Assembly: GCA_002327925.1 (NCBI GenBank)
Contig: DCVA01000022.1
Location: 53,927-117,926 of the forward strand
Length of the DNA: 64,000 nt
From: Anaerolineales bacterium UBA2200
Lineage (GTDB): Bacteria > Chloroflexota > Anaerolineae > UBA2200
Direction of reading: 5' to 3'
Positions within the stretch are counted from its first letter, which is position 1. Each line of letters begins with the position of its first letter. Both the position numbers and the translations under genes were made by a program. The notes under the pieces are model-generated. The model saw only the letters and a program-made list of their open reading frames with translations, did no database searches and had not been told where the DNA came from. Positions 39,859 to 49,200 of this stretch are shown one piece after another.

Positions 39859-41211
39859 ATGGCGAATAACCAGCGACTGGTGGTCATTGGAGCGGTTGCA
39901 GCGGGAACGACTGCGGCGGCCAAGGCAAAGAGAACCAACCCTGACCTCGAGGTAGTGCTGCTCGAGCGAGACGCACATATCTCGTACGGTGCGTGCGGCC
40001 TGCCCTACTTCATCTCCGGTGTGATAGCCAATGTCGACGCGCTGATCGCGTGGACACCGGCACAGTTCCGTGAGCAGGGTGTTGACATTCGTGTGCGCAA
40101 CGAGGTGCTGGCCATCGACACGGCCAACAGGAAGGTGCACGTCGCAGACCTCGATGGCGCGCGAGACTACAGCCTGCAGTACGACTCACTGGTCATTGCG
40201 ACTGGTGCTATGCCGTTCACCCCGGCGGTGCCAGGGCGGGAGTTGCCCGGCGTCTATAGTCTGCGGACGCTCACGGATGGGGTGACCCTGCGAGACGACC
40301 TGCGCGCCAAGCCGCCACGAAGCGTGGTGATCGTTGGGGGTGGCAGCATCGGGCTGGAAATGGCAGAAGCGTTTCGGGCGCTCGACCTGCAGGTGACAAT
40401 TGTGGAGATGGCACCGCAGCTCCTGGTCTACCTCGATGACGAGATGAGCCAGTTGGTGCGAGAAGAAGTAGAGCGCAATGGTGTGCAAGTACGCTTGAAC
40501 GACGGACTGGTTCGCTTCGAGGGTGAGGGCCGGTTGCAGAAGGTGATCACTCAGCAGGGCGAAGTTGCCGCAGACCTGGCCCTGGTGGCTATCGGTGTGC
40601 GACCTAACGTGCGCCTAGCGGAACAAACGGGGATCCATCTGGGAGGCGGCAAGGCTATCGCCGTGGACAGCCAGATGCGCACCAACTTTGAGGGTGTCTT
40701 CGCCGCAGGGGATTGCGCCGACGCCTTGCATCAGGTAACTGGCGAGCGAGTGTACATACCGCTGGGAAGCACAGCCAACAAGCAGGGTCGCGTGGCTGGC
40801 TCCAACGCGGCGGGAATGGCCTGTACTTTCGAGGGCGTGGCAGGTACGGCCGTGGTCAAGGTTTTTGGCCTGGAGGTGGCGAGGACTGGCCTCACTGTGC
40901 GTGAGGCAAAGGCCAAGGGGATAGATGCTCAGAGCACCCTCATTCACACCAATGATTGTGCCAGATACTATCCCGGCGCCACGGAATTGCACATCCAACT
41001 GGTGCTAGACCCTGCGAGCAGGCGGCTTGTCGGTGCGCAGCTGATCGGGGCGAAAGGGGCGGCCAAGCGAGTGGATGTTCTGGCCGCAGCATTGTACGGC
41101 AAGATGACTGTGGACGACCTGATCCACGTCGACTACAGCTATGCACCCCCTTACGCCGGAGCCCTGGACGCTACCCTGATTGCGGCGAACGTGTTGAGTA
41201 GATGCCGATAA
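39859..41211 (+). CDS. CoA-disulfide-reductase-like FAD oxidoreductase
   Basis: This 450-residue flavoprotein has an N-terminal FAD-binding segment VVIGAVAAGTTAAAKAK, then ISYGACGLPYFISG with a single redox Cys46 in the position used by CoA-disulfide reductase and NADH oxidase. An NAD(P)H Rossmann motif VVIVGGGSIGLEMAEAF lies near 154-170, then FAAGDCADAL, and a C-terminal dimerisation domain with YSYAPPYAGALDATLIAAN. It may reduce CoA disulfide, polysulfide or oxygen. The ATG at 39859 gives the normal family start; a TTG six bases upstream is possible. It sits directly upstream of korAB. Confidence 0.87.
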   Translation: MANNQRLVVIGAVAAGTTAAAKAKRTNPDLEVVLLERDAHISYGACGLPYFISGVIANVDALIAWTPAQFREQGVDIRVRNEVLAIDTANRKVHVADLDGARDYSLQYDSLVIATGAMPFTPAVPGRELPGVYSLRTLTDGVTLRDDLRAKPPRSVVIVGGGSIGLEMAEAFRALDLQVTIVEMAPQLLVYLDDEMSQLVREEVERNGVQVRLNDGLVRFEGEGRLQKVITQQGEVAADLALVAIGVRPNVRLAEQTGIHLGGGKAIAVDSQMRTNFEGVFAAGDCADALHQVTGERVYIPLGSTANKQGRVAGSNAAGMACTFEGVAGTAVVKVFGLEVARTGLTVREAKAKGIDAQSTLIHTNDCARYYPGATELHIQLVLDPASRRLVGAQLIGAKGAAKRVDVLAAALYGKMTVDDLIHVDYSYAPPYAGALDATLIAANVLSRCR

Positions 41212-41244
41212 GCTGAGTGAGCACCCTCAGAAAGGGATCTGTCG

Positions 41245-42987
41245 ATGAGCGTCAATGACATGACCTTCAAGTTCGCGGGCGAAGCAGGGCAGGGAGTAGA
41301 GACTACCGGCCGCGGCTTTGCGAAGGCCATCGTGCGGGCCGGGTTGCACGTGTTCGGCCTGCAGGACTACCACTCGCGCATTCGCGGCGGACACAATTTC
41401 TACCAGATACGGGTTGCACCACAGGAGGTGCACAGCCACGATGAGCGGGTTCATGTGTTGCTGCCCTTTACCCAGGTCGCAGTGAACGAGCACCTGCGTG
41501 AGGTAGTGCCCGGTGGAGGGGTGATCTACGATCCGGCGCTTGCCATCGATGAGTCGGCATTCAGTGAGCTCGGAGCTCGGGCCATGCCCGTGCCTTTGCA
41601 GCAAATCGCGCTGGCCGAAGGTGGCGATGTGGTCATGGCCAACACGGCCGCCACAGGTGCCGCCGGAGGCCTGGTAGGTCTGGATTTGGAGATTATCTCG
41701 GGAGTTATCCGTGAGGGCTTTGGCAAAAAGGGCGGGCCGGTCGGCGACAAGAACCTCAAGGTTGCCACGGCCGCCTATCAGTTTGCCAGGGGAAAACATG
41801 CTGGAGAGTTCGGCTTCGGGCTGCGGGGACAGAAGGCGCCGCCGAGGATGCTTATCAGTGGCAACGATGCTCTGGCGATGGGGGCTCTGATGGGCGGCGT
41901 CAAGTTCGTGGCCGGATATCCGATGACTCCCGGCAGCCCGATCCTGGAATGGCTGACGGAGCGCAGTGCCGAATACGGCATCGTGACCAAGCACGCGGAA
42001 GACGAAATCGCGGCCGTCAACATGATCATCGGGGCAGCACAGATGGGAGCGCGTGCACTGACGACTACGTCAGGGGGCGGCTTCTGTTTGATGGTGGAAG
42101 GACTGGGTCTGGCCGGAATGACCGAAGTGCCGATTGTGGTCATTGATGTGCAGCGCCCCGGCCCAGCCACCGGCCATGCCACACGCCACGAGCAGGGCGA
42201 CCTGCTGTTCCTGATCTATGCCGCACAGGGAGAGTTCCCGCGAATTGTGCTGGCCCCCGGAACCATACAGCAATGCTATGAGGCGGGTTACCGGGCGTTC
42301 AACCTGGCGGACAGGTTCCAGTGTCCTGTGCTGATCCTCTCGGATGCCTTTCTGGCCCACTCGCCGCGCGACCTCGAGCTCGATGCTTTCGATTTGAACG
42401 TACCCATCGAGAGAGGCGAGCTGCTGAGCGAGCAGGATCTGGACCAGCAGACATCTCCGTATCTGAGACATGCGGTTACCGAGTCGGGAATCTCGCCGCG
42501 AGCGCTTCCGGGACATCCGAACGCCGTCTATCCGATCTCCAGCGACGAACATGAGCCCAATGGTCACATCTGCGAGGATGCAGTGACACGCCTTCAGCAG
42601 ATGGACAAGCGCATGCGCAAGCTGGAAACGGCGCGAGGCGAGATGGCTGCACCGCTGGAGTATGGTCCGCGTGACGCAGAGATCACCTTCTTGACGTGGG
42701 GCTCTACGCTCGGCCCGCTGCTATCGGCCGTCGATATGCTGGGCGCAGAGGGCAAGACGGCCAGAGTCGTTCAGGTGATGGACGTCTGGCCGCTGCCGGT
42801 GGAAAAGGTGGAGGCGGCCCTGACTGGCTCCGGCAAGTTGATTGCCGTGGAGCAGAACTATAGCGGGCAGCTGGCAACGCTGCTGCGCGCCTACACGAAT
42901 GTGCGGCCGCATGCTCTGATCAACCGCTACGACGGTCGGCCCATGTCGCCCGAGTTCATTCTGCGCCGGCTGCGGGAGGTAATCTAG
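41245..42987 (+). CDS. korA: 2-oxoacid:ferredoxin oxidoreductase, fused gamma-alpha subunit
   Basis: This subunit oxidises 2-oxoacids to acyl-CoA, passing electrons to ferredoxin, together with the next gene's product. Residues 1-185 form the gamma domain (FKFAGEAGQGVETTGRGFAKA, YHSRIRGGHNFYQIRV). From about 195 comes the alpha pyrimidine-binding domain (GNDALAMGALMGGVKFVAGYPMTPGSPILEW, HAEDEIAAVNMIIGAAQMGARALTTTSGGG). A transketolase-C-like domain follows (FLTWGSTLGPLL). The 580-residue size fits the fused KorA type. 2-oxoglutarate is the likeliest substrate, but pyruvate or branched acids are not excluded. ATG follows GAAAGGG; the korB start is 2 bases after the stop. Confidence 0.9.
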   Translation: MSVNDMTFKFAGEAGQGVETTGRGFAKAIVRAGLHVFGLQDYHSRIRGGHNFYQIRVAPQEVHSHDERVHVLLPFTQVAVNEHLREVVPGGGVIYDPALAIDESAFSELGARAMPVPLQQIALAEGGDVVMANTAATGAAGGLVGLDLEIISGVIREGFGKKGGPVGDKNLKVATAAYQFARGKHAGEFGFGLRGQKAPPRMLISGNDALAMGALMGGVKFVAGYPMTPGSPILEWLTERSAEYGIVTKHAEDEIAAVNMIIGAAQMGARALTTTSGGGFCLMVEGLGLAGMTEVPIVVIDVQRPGPATGHATRHEQGDLLFLIYAAQGEFPRIVLAPGTIQQCYEAGYRAFNLADRFQCPVLILSDAFLAHSPRDLELDAFDLNVPIERGELLSEQDLDQQTSPYLRHAVTESGISPRALPGHPNAVYPISSDEHEPNGHICEDAVTRLQQMDKRMRKLETARGEMAAPLEYGPRDAEITFLTWGSTLGPLLSAVDMLGAEGKTARVVQVMDVWPLPVEKVEAALTGSGKLIAVEQNYSGQLATLLRAYTNVRPHALINRYDGRPMSPEFILRRLREVI

Positions 42988-42989
42988 CC

Positions 42990-43862
42990 ATGGTGGACAT
43001 CAAGGACTATGCCAGCCCGGTGCGTCCAACCTGGTGTACCGGCTGTGGCAACTTTGGCATCTGGAACGCCCTGAAGAAGGCGCTGGCAGAGTCTGGATTG
43101 GCGCCGCACCAGATCATGCTGGTCAGTGGGATCGGCTGCGGCTCCAAGCTGCCCGACTACACTACTGCCAATGGTTTTATGACCCTGCACGGGCGCACGC
43201 TGGCGGTGGCCACAGGGGCCAGACTCGCCAACCATGGCCTCAAGGTGATCTGCACTCACGGAGACGGCGACGGCTACGGAGAGGGCGGTAATCACTTTAT
43301 AAGCACCGTGCGCCGGAATATTGGCGTTGTGGATATCGTGCAGAACAACCGCGTCTATGGCCTGACCAAGGGGCAATACTCGCCCACCAGCCCGCAGGGG
43401 TTTGTGACCAGCACGTCGCCGCAAGGGTCTATCGAGCCCATGTTCCTGCCCCTGGCAGTTGCTGTTGCTGCAGGGGGCACATTCATCTCGCGAGGGTGGT
43501 CGGGCGACACGGAGCACTTGACCTGGTTGATCAAAGAGGCTCTCGGGCACCGCGGCTATGCACTCGTGGACGTGTTGCAGCCCTGTGTCTCCTTCAACCG
43601 AATGTACTCTTACGACTGGTTACGACCTAGGGTGTACAAGCTGCAGGACGAGCCTGGCTACGATGCCAGTGACAGGGCGGCTGCGTTTGGCAGGTCGCAG
43701 GAGTGGGGCGAGCGGATCCCGATCGGTATTCTGTACCGGACGGAGAGTCTCCCCGCCTATGAAGAGCAGGTACCGGCCCTGGCTGCAGGCCCACTGGTCC
43801 GGCAGCCCTTACGCAGCAGGCAAGTCGAAGACTACCAGTCTCTCAAGATGGAATATGTGTAG
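42990..43862 (+). CDS. korB: 2-oxoacid:ferredoxin oxidoreductase, beta subunit
   Basis: This is the thiamine-diphosphate subunit of the preceding enzyme. Visible motifs are TWCTGCGNFGIWNALKKAL near 11-29 (Cys of the CTGCGN signature), GIGCGSKLPDY near 47-57, and the TPP/Mg motif HGDGDGYGEGGNHF near 90-103. NNRVYGLTKGQYSPTSPQG, a hallmark of OFOR beta subunits, follows. At 290 residues it is full length. The number of 4Fe-4S cysteines appears limited to those near the N-terminus and one near 195, as in the smaller KorB type. ATG follows GGGAGGT. The selenoprotein gene starts 15 bases after its stop. Confidence 0.92.
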   Translation: MVDIKDYASPVRPTWCTGCGNFGIWNALKKALAESGLAPHQIMLVSGIGCGSKLPDYTTANGFMTLHGRTLAVATGARLANHGLKVICTHGDGDGYGEGGNHFISTVRRNIGVVDIVQNNRVYGLTKGQYSPTSPQGFVTSTSPQGSIEPMFLPLAVAVAAGGTFISRGWSGDTEHLTWLIKEALGHRGYALVDVLQPCVSFNRMYSYDWLRPRVYKLQDEPGYDASDRAAAFGRSQEWGERIPIGILYRTESLPAYEEQVPALAAGPLVRQPLRSRQVEDYQSLKMEYV

Positions 43863-43876
43863 CGGGGGGTAATCGC

Positions 43877-44380
43877 ATGGAAGTGGCTGTCTATTCGACC
43901 AAGACCTGACCGTACTGCTATCAGGCGAAAGGGTTTCTTTCGCAACGAGGAATACCATTCAAGGAATACGATGTTCACGCTGACCAGGAGGCGGCAAAGC
44001 GTATGGTCCGCCTCTCCGGACAGCAGGGTGTGCCGGTCATCACCGTCGACGATAGCGTAGTGGTTGGTTTTGACCGGCCGCGGCTGGAGCAGCTCTTGTC
44101 GTCGCGGAAGGTGAAGCAGGTTGAGCTGGGCGCTTCAGTGGGCGATGCGCTACCAAGGGTGCAAATGGAAGGCGCGTATGTTGGTCGGGTAAAGAACGGT
44201 TCGCCGGCACAGAAAGCGGGCCTGGCTGTGCGCGACGTGATCGTAGAGCTGGACGGGCAGCCCGTTGCCTCGGTAACGGATCTGCGGCGCATCCTATCCG
44301 GCCTGCGGGCGGGAACGAAGGTCAGGGCTATCTATGTGCGTGGCGGCCAACTGCTTTCTGCCGACCTGGACCTGGGGTGA
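43877..44380 (+). CDS. Putative selenoprotein: glutaredoxin (UPYC) fused to a PDZ domain
   Basis: The frame opens at ATG 43877, 6 bases after GGGGGGT, and reads 10 residues of a glutaredoxin strand (VYSTKT). It then meets TGA at 43907-43909 and continues in frame with PYC and the rest of the domain to TGA at 44378-44380. The TGA falls exactly where the first Cys of the CPYC redox motif belongs, with Cys14 following. A hairpin fitting a bacterial SECIS lies 15 bases later (43925-43943), so selenocysteine is the best reading (167 residues). The glutaredoxin cis-Pro (VP) is near 53 and GFD near 64-66. A PDZ domain covers about 95-165 (GRVKNGSPAQKAGLAVRDVI). A conventional annotation would start at ATG 44003 and lose the active site. 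A TGC-to-TGA mutation is the alternative. Confidence 0.8.
43925..43943 (+). promoter_or_regulatory. Putative bacterial SECIS element
   Basis: GCGAAAG and CTTTCGC form a perfect 7-bp stem with loop GGTTT. The loop starts 22 bases after the TGA at 43907-43909, inside the 16-37 base window known for bacterial SECIS, and has G in its first two positions, as the consensus requires. It lies in the coding sequence directly downstream of the TGA, as expected for SelB-dependent recoding. Confidence 0.75.
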
Positions 44381-44490
44381 GAGGAAGTCAACTTTGATCC
44401 ACTCACGGCGTACCAGGAATCGCGTGTAGCCTTGGCGGCTGTGCGGACCAGACCCTGCAGGCTTGGACGCTACGAATCTCGGAGGTGGAA

Positions 44491-45027
44491 ATGGAAAAGG
44501 CACTATGCAAGGCGGCGCTGACAGCGCTGGAGAAGGCAATGGAAGTAGAGCGGCAGGGCAAGGTGTTCTACGAGGAGGCCGCCGGACAAGTCAAGGATGA
44601 GGCAGGCAAAGCCGTCTTCGAGACCCTGGCCAAAGATGAAGTCGAGCACATCCGGCTGTTGCAGGCCGAGTATGATCAGATCCAGGCGGAACAGGAGTGG
44701 ATGGCTCTTGACGAAGCCAAGGTCTGCGAACCGCAGGTTCCCCTCAGGCTGTTTCCGAAGAAGAAGGATGTGACCCTCACCATTCCAGCCGGTTCGACAG
44801 ACGCCGATGCCCTGAAACTGGCCATGGCTTTCGAAGAAAGTGGTTACAAGGCCTACGCAAAAGCCAAGAAGGAAACCAACGACCCGAACGGCAAGAAGGT
44901 CTTTGATTTCCTGGCCAAGCAGGAGAACAACCACTACGTATTCCTGCAAAAGACACTGGACTACCTGAGCAATCAGGGAGCATGGTACTTTGACGAGCAG
45001 GAATTTCCCATGTTTGATGGGGGATGA
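44491..45027 (+). CDS. Ferritin-like protein with duplicated half-bundles
   Basis: This 178-residue protein shows two ferritin-like repeats. The first has AMEVERQGKVFYEEAA and AKDEVEHIRLLQAEYDQI; the second has AMAFEESGYKAYAKAKKE and AKQENNHYVFLQKTLDYL. Glu and ExxH patterns typical of rubrerythrin-type diiron sites are present, though the second half has ENNH in place of ExxH-type motifs with an extra Glu. The protein ends in an acidic-aromatic tail (WYFDEQEFPMFDGG) seen in related ferritin-like families. The ATG at 44491 sits 5 bases after GGAGG. It is probably in the korAB-selenoprotein operon. Confidence 0.78.
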   Translation: MEKALCKAALTALEKAMEVERQGKVFYEEAAGQVKDEAGKAVFETLAKDEVEHIRLLQAEYDQIQAEQEWMALDEAKVCEPQVPLRLFPKKKDVTLTIPAGSTDADALKLAMAFEESGYKAYAKAKKETNDPNGKKVFDFLAKQENNHYVFLQKTLDYLSNQGAWYFDEQEFPMFDGG

Positions 45028-45302
45028 CGATGAAAAAGTGGGAATACGAGATTGCGTCCTACTCCATTGAGCAGGTGATCACGGTTCGCGAGCAGATGGG
45101 CTTGCCTTCCGGTGCAGAGGGGCAGGTCATGTTCTGCACCGACAAGGGTGCGTGCTTCTTTGACAATATCCCTAACCCCAACACCAAAGCGATCCAGCAC
45201 CTCCTCAACCAGCGCGGGGCCGAGGGCTGGAAACTGTCCGGCGTGACCCTCCGCACAGACGAGATGTTGTGCTTCTGGATGCGTGAAGCACAGAGCAGCT
45301 AG
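45024..45302 (+). CDS. Small DUF4177-like protein
   Basis: This 92-residue protein has an aromatic N-terminal strand (KKWEYEIASYSI) and the segment AIQHLLNQRGAEGWKLSGVTLRT, which resembles the LNxxGxEGWELV pattern of DUF4177. A CxxDKGACFFDN loop is in the middle. The function is unknown. Its first ATG overlaps the ferritin-like stop (ATGA at 45024-45027); a second ATG two codons on is equally possible. Translational coupling places it in the redox operon. Confidence 0.7.
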   Translation: MTMKKWEYEIASYSIEQVITVREQMGLPSGAEGQVMFCTDKGACFFDNIPNPNTKAIQHLLNQRGAEGWKLSGVTLRTDEMLCFWMREAQSS

Positions 45303-45403
45303 ATATCCGGAATCGGTCTCGGGTGTGAGGGTGACTTGATCTGCGCCGGGGATGAGCAGGGAAAGCTCGCCCCAGAGGCAGTTTGTGGAAAGGCAGAGGC
45401 TCT

Positions 45404-46105
45404 TTGATTGGCACTCTACTGAACGTTGCCGCCGTGCTGATTGGCGGTGGGCTGGGAATGCTGCTGGGACAGCGCTTGCCAGACAAGATGCGCAATACGG
45501 TCATGCACGGCCTGGGGCTGGTGACCTTACTTACCGGCCTGCGGATGGCTCTCGGAACAGCCAACATCCTCATTGTGATGGGCAGCATCCTGTTGGGGGG
45601 TATTGTGGGTGAGTGGCTGGGCATCGAGGATCGCCTGCAGGCGTTGGGCGACCGAATCCAGGCCCGCTTTGAGACAGGCAGCTCGACGACCCTGGCGCAG
45701 GGTTTTGTCACGGCCAGCCTCATCTTTTGCGTGGGGCCAATGACTGTTCTGGGCTCGATTCGCGACGGTATGGCGGGCGACTACAGCCTGCTGGCAATCA
45801 AATCCTTGCTGGATGGCTTTGCTTCCCTGGCTCTTGCTGCCTCTCTGGGGATCGGGGTTCTGTTTTCTGCACTGACCGTGCTGGTTGTGCAGGGCGGCAT
45901 CAGCTTGCTTGCCGCTGTGGCGCAATTCGGCATGAGCGAGACGATGATCACCGAAATGACTGCCACCGGCGGGGTGATCATCGTGGGTATTGGCCTGATC
46001 CTGCTGGACCTGAAGCGTATTCGTGTGGCCAGCCTGCTGCCGGCCATTGTCATCGCACCACTGGTTGTGGCCTTGCTGGGATCGCTTGGGATTCCACTGC
46101 CATGA
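45404..46105 (+). CDS. DUF554 family membrane protein
   Basis: This 233-residue protein has about seven hydrophobic helices. It matches DUF554: LIGTLLNVAAVLIGGGLGMLLGQRLP at the start, LGLVTLLTGLRMALGTAN, GSILLGGIVGEWLGIEDRL, and FVTASLIFCVGPMTVLGSIRDGM. The function is uncharacterised; a transporter role has been proposed for the family. I use the TTG at 45404 because it gives the family's usual short N-terminus (MIGTLLN); a TTG at 45383 would add seven residues. It is separated from the redox operon by about 100 bases. Confidence 0.85.
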   Translation: MIGTLLNVAAVLIGGGLGMLLGQRLPDKMRNTVMHGLGLVTLLTGLRMALGTANILIVMGSILLGGIVGEWLGIEDRLQALGDRIQARFETGSSTTLAQGFVTASLIFCVGPMTVLGSIRDGMAGDYSLLAIKSLLDGFASLALAASLGIGVLFSALTVLVVQGGISLLAAVAQFGMSETMITEMTATGGVIIVGIGLILLDLKRIRVASLLPAIVIAPLVVALLGSLGIPLP

Positions 46106-46280
46106 CGTGTCCGGCCCTGCCCGGGCGGCTGCCGCGGGCACGGGGAAAGGAAACAATCGCATCGGTTCGGGGGACATCTGTCAGCGGCTGCCATTGCTCT
46201 GCAGTGTCAACCCTGGCAGCGGCCACCATAGAGGGGTAATCCCCGGGCTCATGCTCTTGCACCTGATGAAAGGAGGGAAT

Positions 46281-49200
46281 GTGACCGGCTTGGCCATTCG
46301 CCGCACCACCGTACTCCTAGCCCTCAGCAGCCTGCTGGTCACCGCGCACTCGACGAGATTGCCGGTAGAGGCATTGAGCCTTGAATCTGCCCATTCTGCT
46401 GCATCTGCAGGTATGTTGGCACCAGGCTCGCTCCTCGAGGAGTCCGCGGTCGCGGATGACACCATTGGGCAGGTGCCGCAAACGCGTCCACTGCCAGTTC
46501 GTACCCAACCGCCAGAGAATTCAGAGGTTGCCAGCGAGCTGTACGTCCCCAGCGCAATCCTTGTTGACCAGCTTGACTCTGAGCATCCGCTGGTCAACCT
46601 GAATCTGGCGTTTCCAGCCCGCGATCCGGCCATGGTTGCTGGACAGGACGATGCCCTACTGCGTCAGTTGCAGGAGATGCAGCCGGCATTCGCCCAGTCC
46701 GCAGCCGCCCCAGCACCCGAGATAGAAGCGCTCGCCGCCGGGCTGGCCCACGACCCCAGAACGATTTTTGAGTATGTGCGTAACGGTTTCGACTTTACGC
46801 CTACCTGGGGCTTGCTCAAGGGTCCGCACGTCACCGTGCTGGCCAAAGCGGGCAACGCCCTGGACCAGGCAGCTCTGCTGGGAGCCTTGCTGCAGGCATC
46901 CGGCTTCGAAACGCGCTATGTGCGTGGCGTCGTCGACATTCCCATTTCTCAGGCCATGAATTGGGTAGGAGTGAGCAACGCTCAAGTGCTACCCTACGTG
47001 TTCTGGAATGGCGGGGTGGGCGCCGCCGTTTCCGGCGATGTATTGCGCATCAATCATGTCTGGGTATTGGTCAAGATTGATGGTGCCTGGTACCCGATGG
47101 ACCCCAGCTTTAAGACCTACCGACCGGTTAATGGCGTCAACATGGCGGGTGTCATTGGCTACAGCCAGAGCGCCTTTCTGACCGCCGCACTGTCTGGAAG
47201 CACCGTTACGGATCGCTATGTGCAGCGCATCAACAGGACGAACATTCGCGATCGGCTTGGGCAGCATTCCAACGAGCTGCTCAACTACCTCCGGGTCAAT
47301 CTGCCCTTCGCTACGCTAGATGAGGTTACCGGCGGGCGTTCGATTGTCTATCAGGCTCTGACTTCCTACCCCACACAGCTACCATACACGGTCGAGCCCG
47401 GCGCCATCGAGACCGCTGTTCTGCCCCCGACTTGGATGTACAGGTTGCATGTAGAGCTGCCCGGCATCGACTACTGGGCCAACCTGCCCGACATCGCTGG
47501 CGAGAGATTGACCGTCTTCTACGTCGCCGCCAGTGCCGCCGACCAGGGGCTGCTGGATGCCGCCGGAGGAGTATACAGGGTTGACCCGGCCTACCAAGTG
47601 AACGTGAAACCCCAGTTGCGCGTTGGCGGCTCAGTGGTTGGCACAGGTAGCGCTGCTTCATTGGGGGACTCGCAGCCCATCACCGTGACTATCGTCACGC
47701 CGATTCTGGATGGTCAGGGAAACCCGTGGGTGGTCAGCTATGCACCACAAAGACTGCGCGCCGGGGCTTCCTACGCGCTGCCCTTGTCGCTGGAGGGCGT
47801 CTCCGTCGCAGAACTGCAGCGCCATCTACGCATCCTGGAGGAGAACCGCAACGCTGGTTTGGCGGATACGTCCGAATCGGTCCTGGGGGAGAGCCTCTAT
47901 CTGATCGGGCTATCGTACTATAACCAGGCCGATATTTCCCAGCGACTGAGCGCCAGGATGGCAGGCATGGTTCTGGTGCCGCATATCAGTGGGATGATCA
48001 TGTCGCAAGACCTCGCGGTGCTTGAGTGGCAGCTTGTTGGGGGCACGCCCAAAGCCAAACGTTTGGGCGTAGCGGCATTCACTATCGATATCCGACTTAA
48101 CTGGCTGGATGCTCTCTCAGCGAGCGGCAACGCCGACCGCGAGCGTGGCTTTATGACCGAGGTGGGCCACAAGAACTCTTCCATTGAGCAGGCAACCCTA
48201 GAGCAGCTTCAGGGCACTCCGTCAGTCAGCACAATCAGGATTCTGGACATCGCCAACAGCCAGGGCCTCAGAATCTACAAGATCGTGTCCACTACGGTGG
48301 AGACAATCCTGCCGCTGTTGGACTATCCCGCTCGAACCAAGGACGCGCTGCGTGCCGATGCCATGGCCGGGTATGAGGTGACCGTTCCCGAGCGCAACAT
48401 CAGTTACAACCAGTGGACCGGGACAGGTTGGATAAGCTTTGCTCCTCAATCCGGCTCCTCCGGGTACTGGATCAGTGGCGGGCTCGGTACCGTGCACGAA
48501 GAGAGCTGGCTCGTACACAACGGCGGCAGCGGCACAACCCCGGGTACCATTGACTCTGGAGACCTCCAGCAGCAGTTGGCCAATGGGACGGCCGCGGGCA
48601 CGGGCTGCAGCGAATGCAACAACCCATCTCCGGATGCGCCCAACAACGTGGGTGCCGACCCGGTCGATGCCGCGACTGGCGCGTTCGTGCACGGGGCGGT
48701 GGATGTTTCCTTTGGATCACTGGGCCATTCCATATCCTTCGCCCGCACGTACGTGAGTGATCAGAGGAACTACACGGGGACCCTGGGCAATGGCTGGATC
48801 CATGCCTACGAGTTACGTGCTACGCAGACCAGTGACTGGGCACGCGCCTTTGGCTTCCGCTCTGCGATTGACGCCGTGGCCGCCATCGTGGCTGCGCACA
48901 TCAGCATGGACCTGGCTACGAACCCTCCAGGAGGGCTGACCCTGACGGAGCTTGTCGTGGGCAGCGAAGGTACAGACTGGCTTCTCTCACGGGTGACGAA
49001 GAATGCGGTGAACGTCGCTGGCCTGGACGGTACGAAAGAGTACCTGATGTTGTCGGACGGCACATACCGTCCTGTTCAGAGTATGTCCAGCCGGCTGCTG
49101 CGCAACAGTGACGGTACCTATACGGAAGAAACGAAGGATGGGTCACGACTCACTTTTGACGCCCAGGGCCGGGGTACGAGCATAGTGGACAGCAACGGCA

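Noticed and set aside
44003..44380. A stand-alone small PDZ protein starting at ATG 44003
   Set aside because: The upstream 126 bases encode the missing half of a glutaredoxin in the same frame, with a good ribosome site at 43877 and TGA at the active-site position. The ATG 44003 has no ribosome site.
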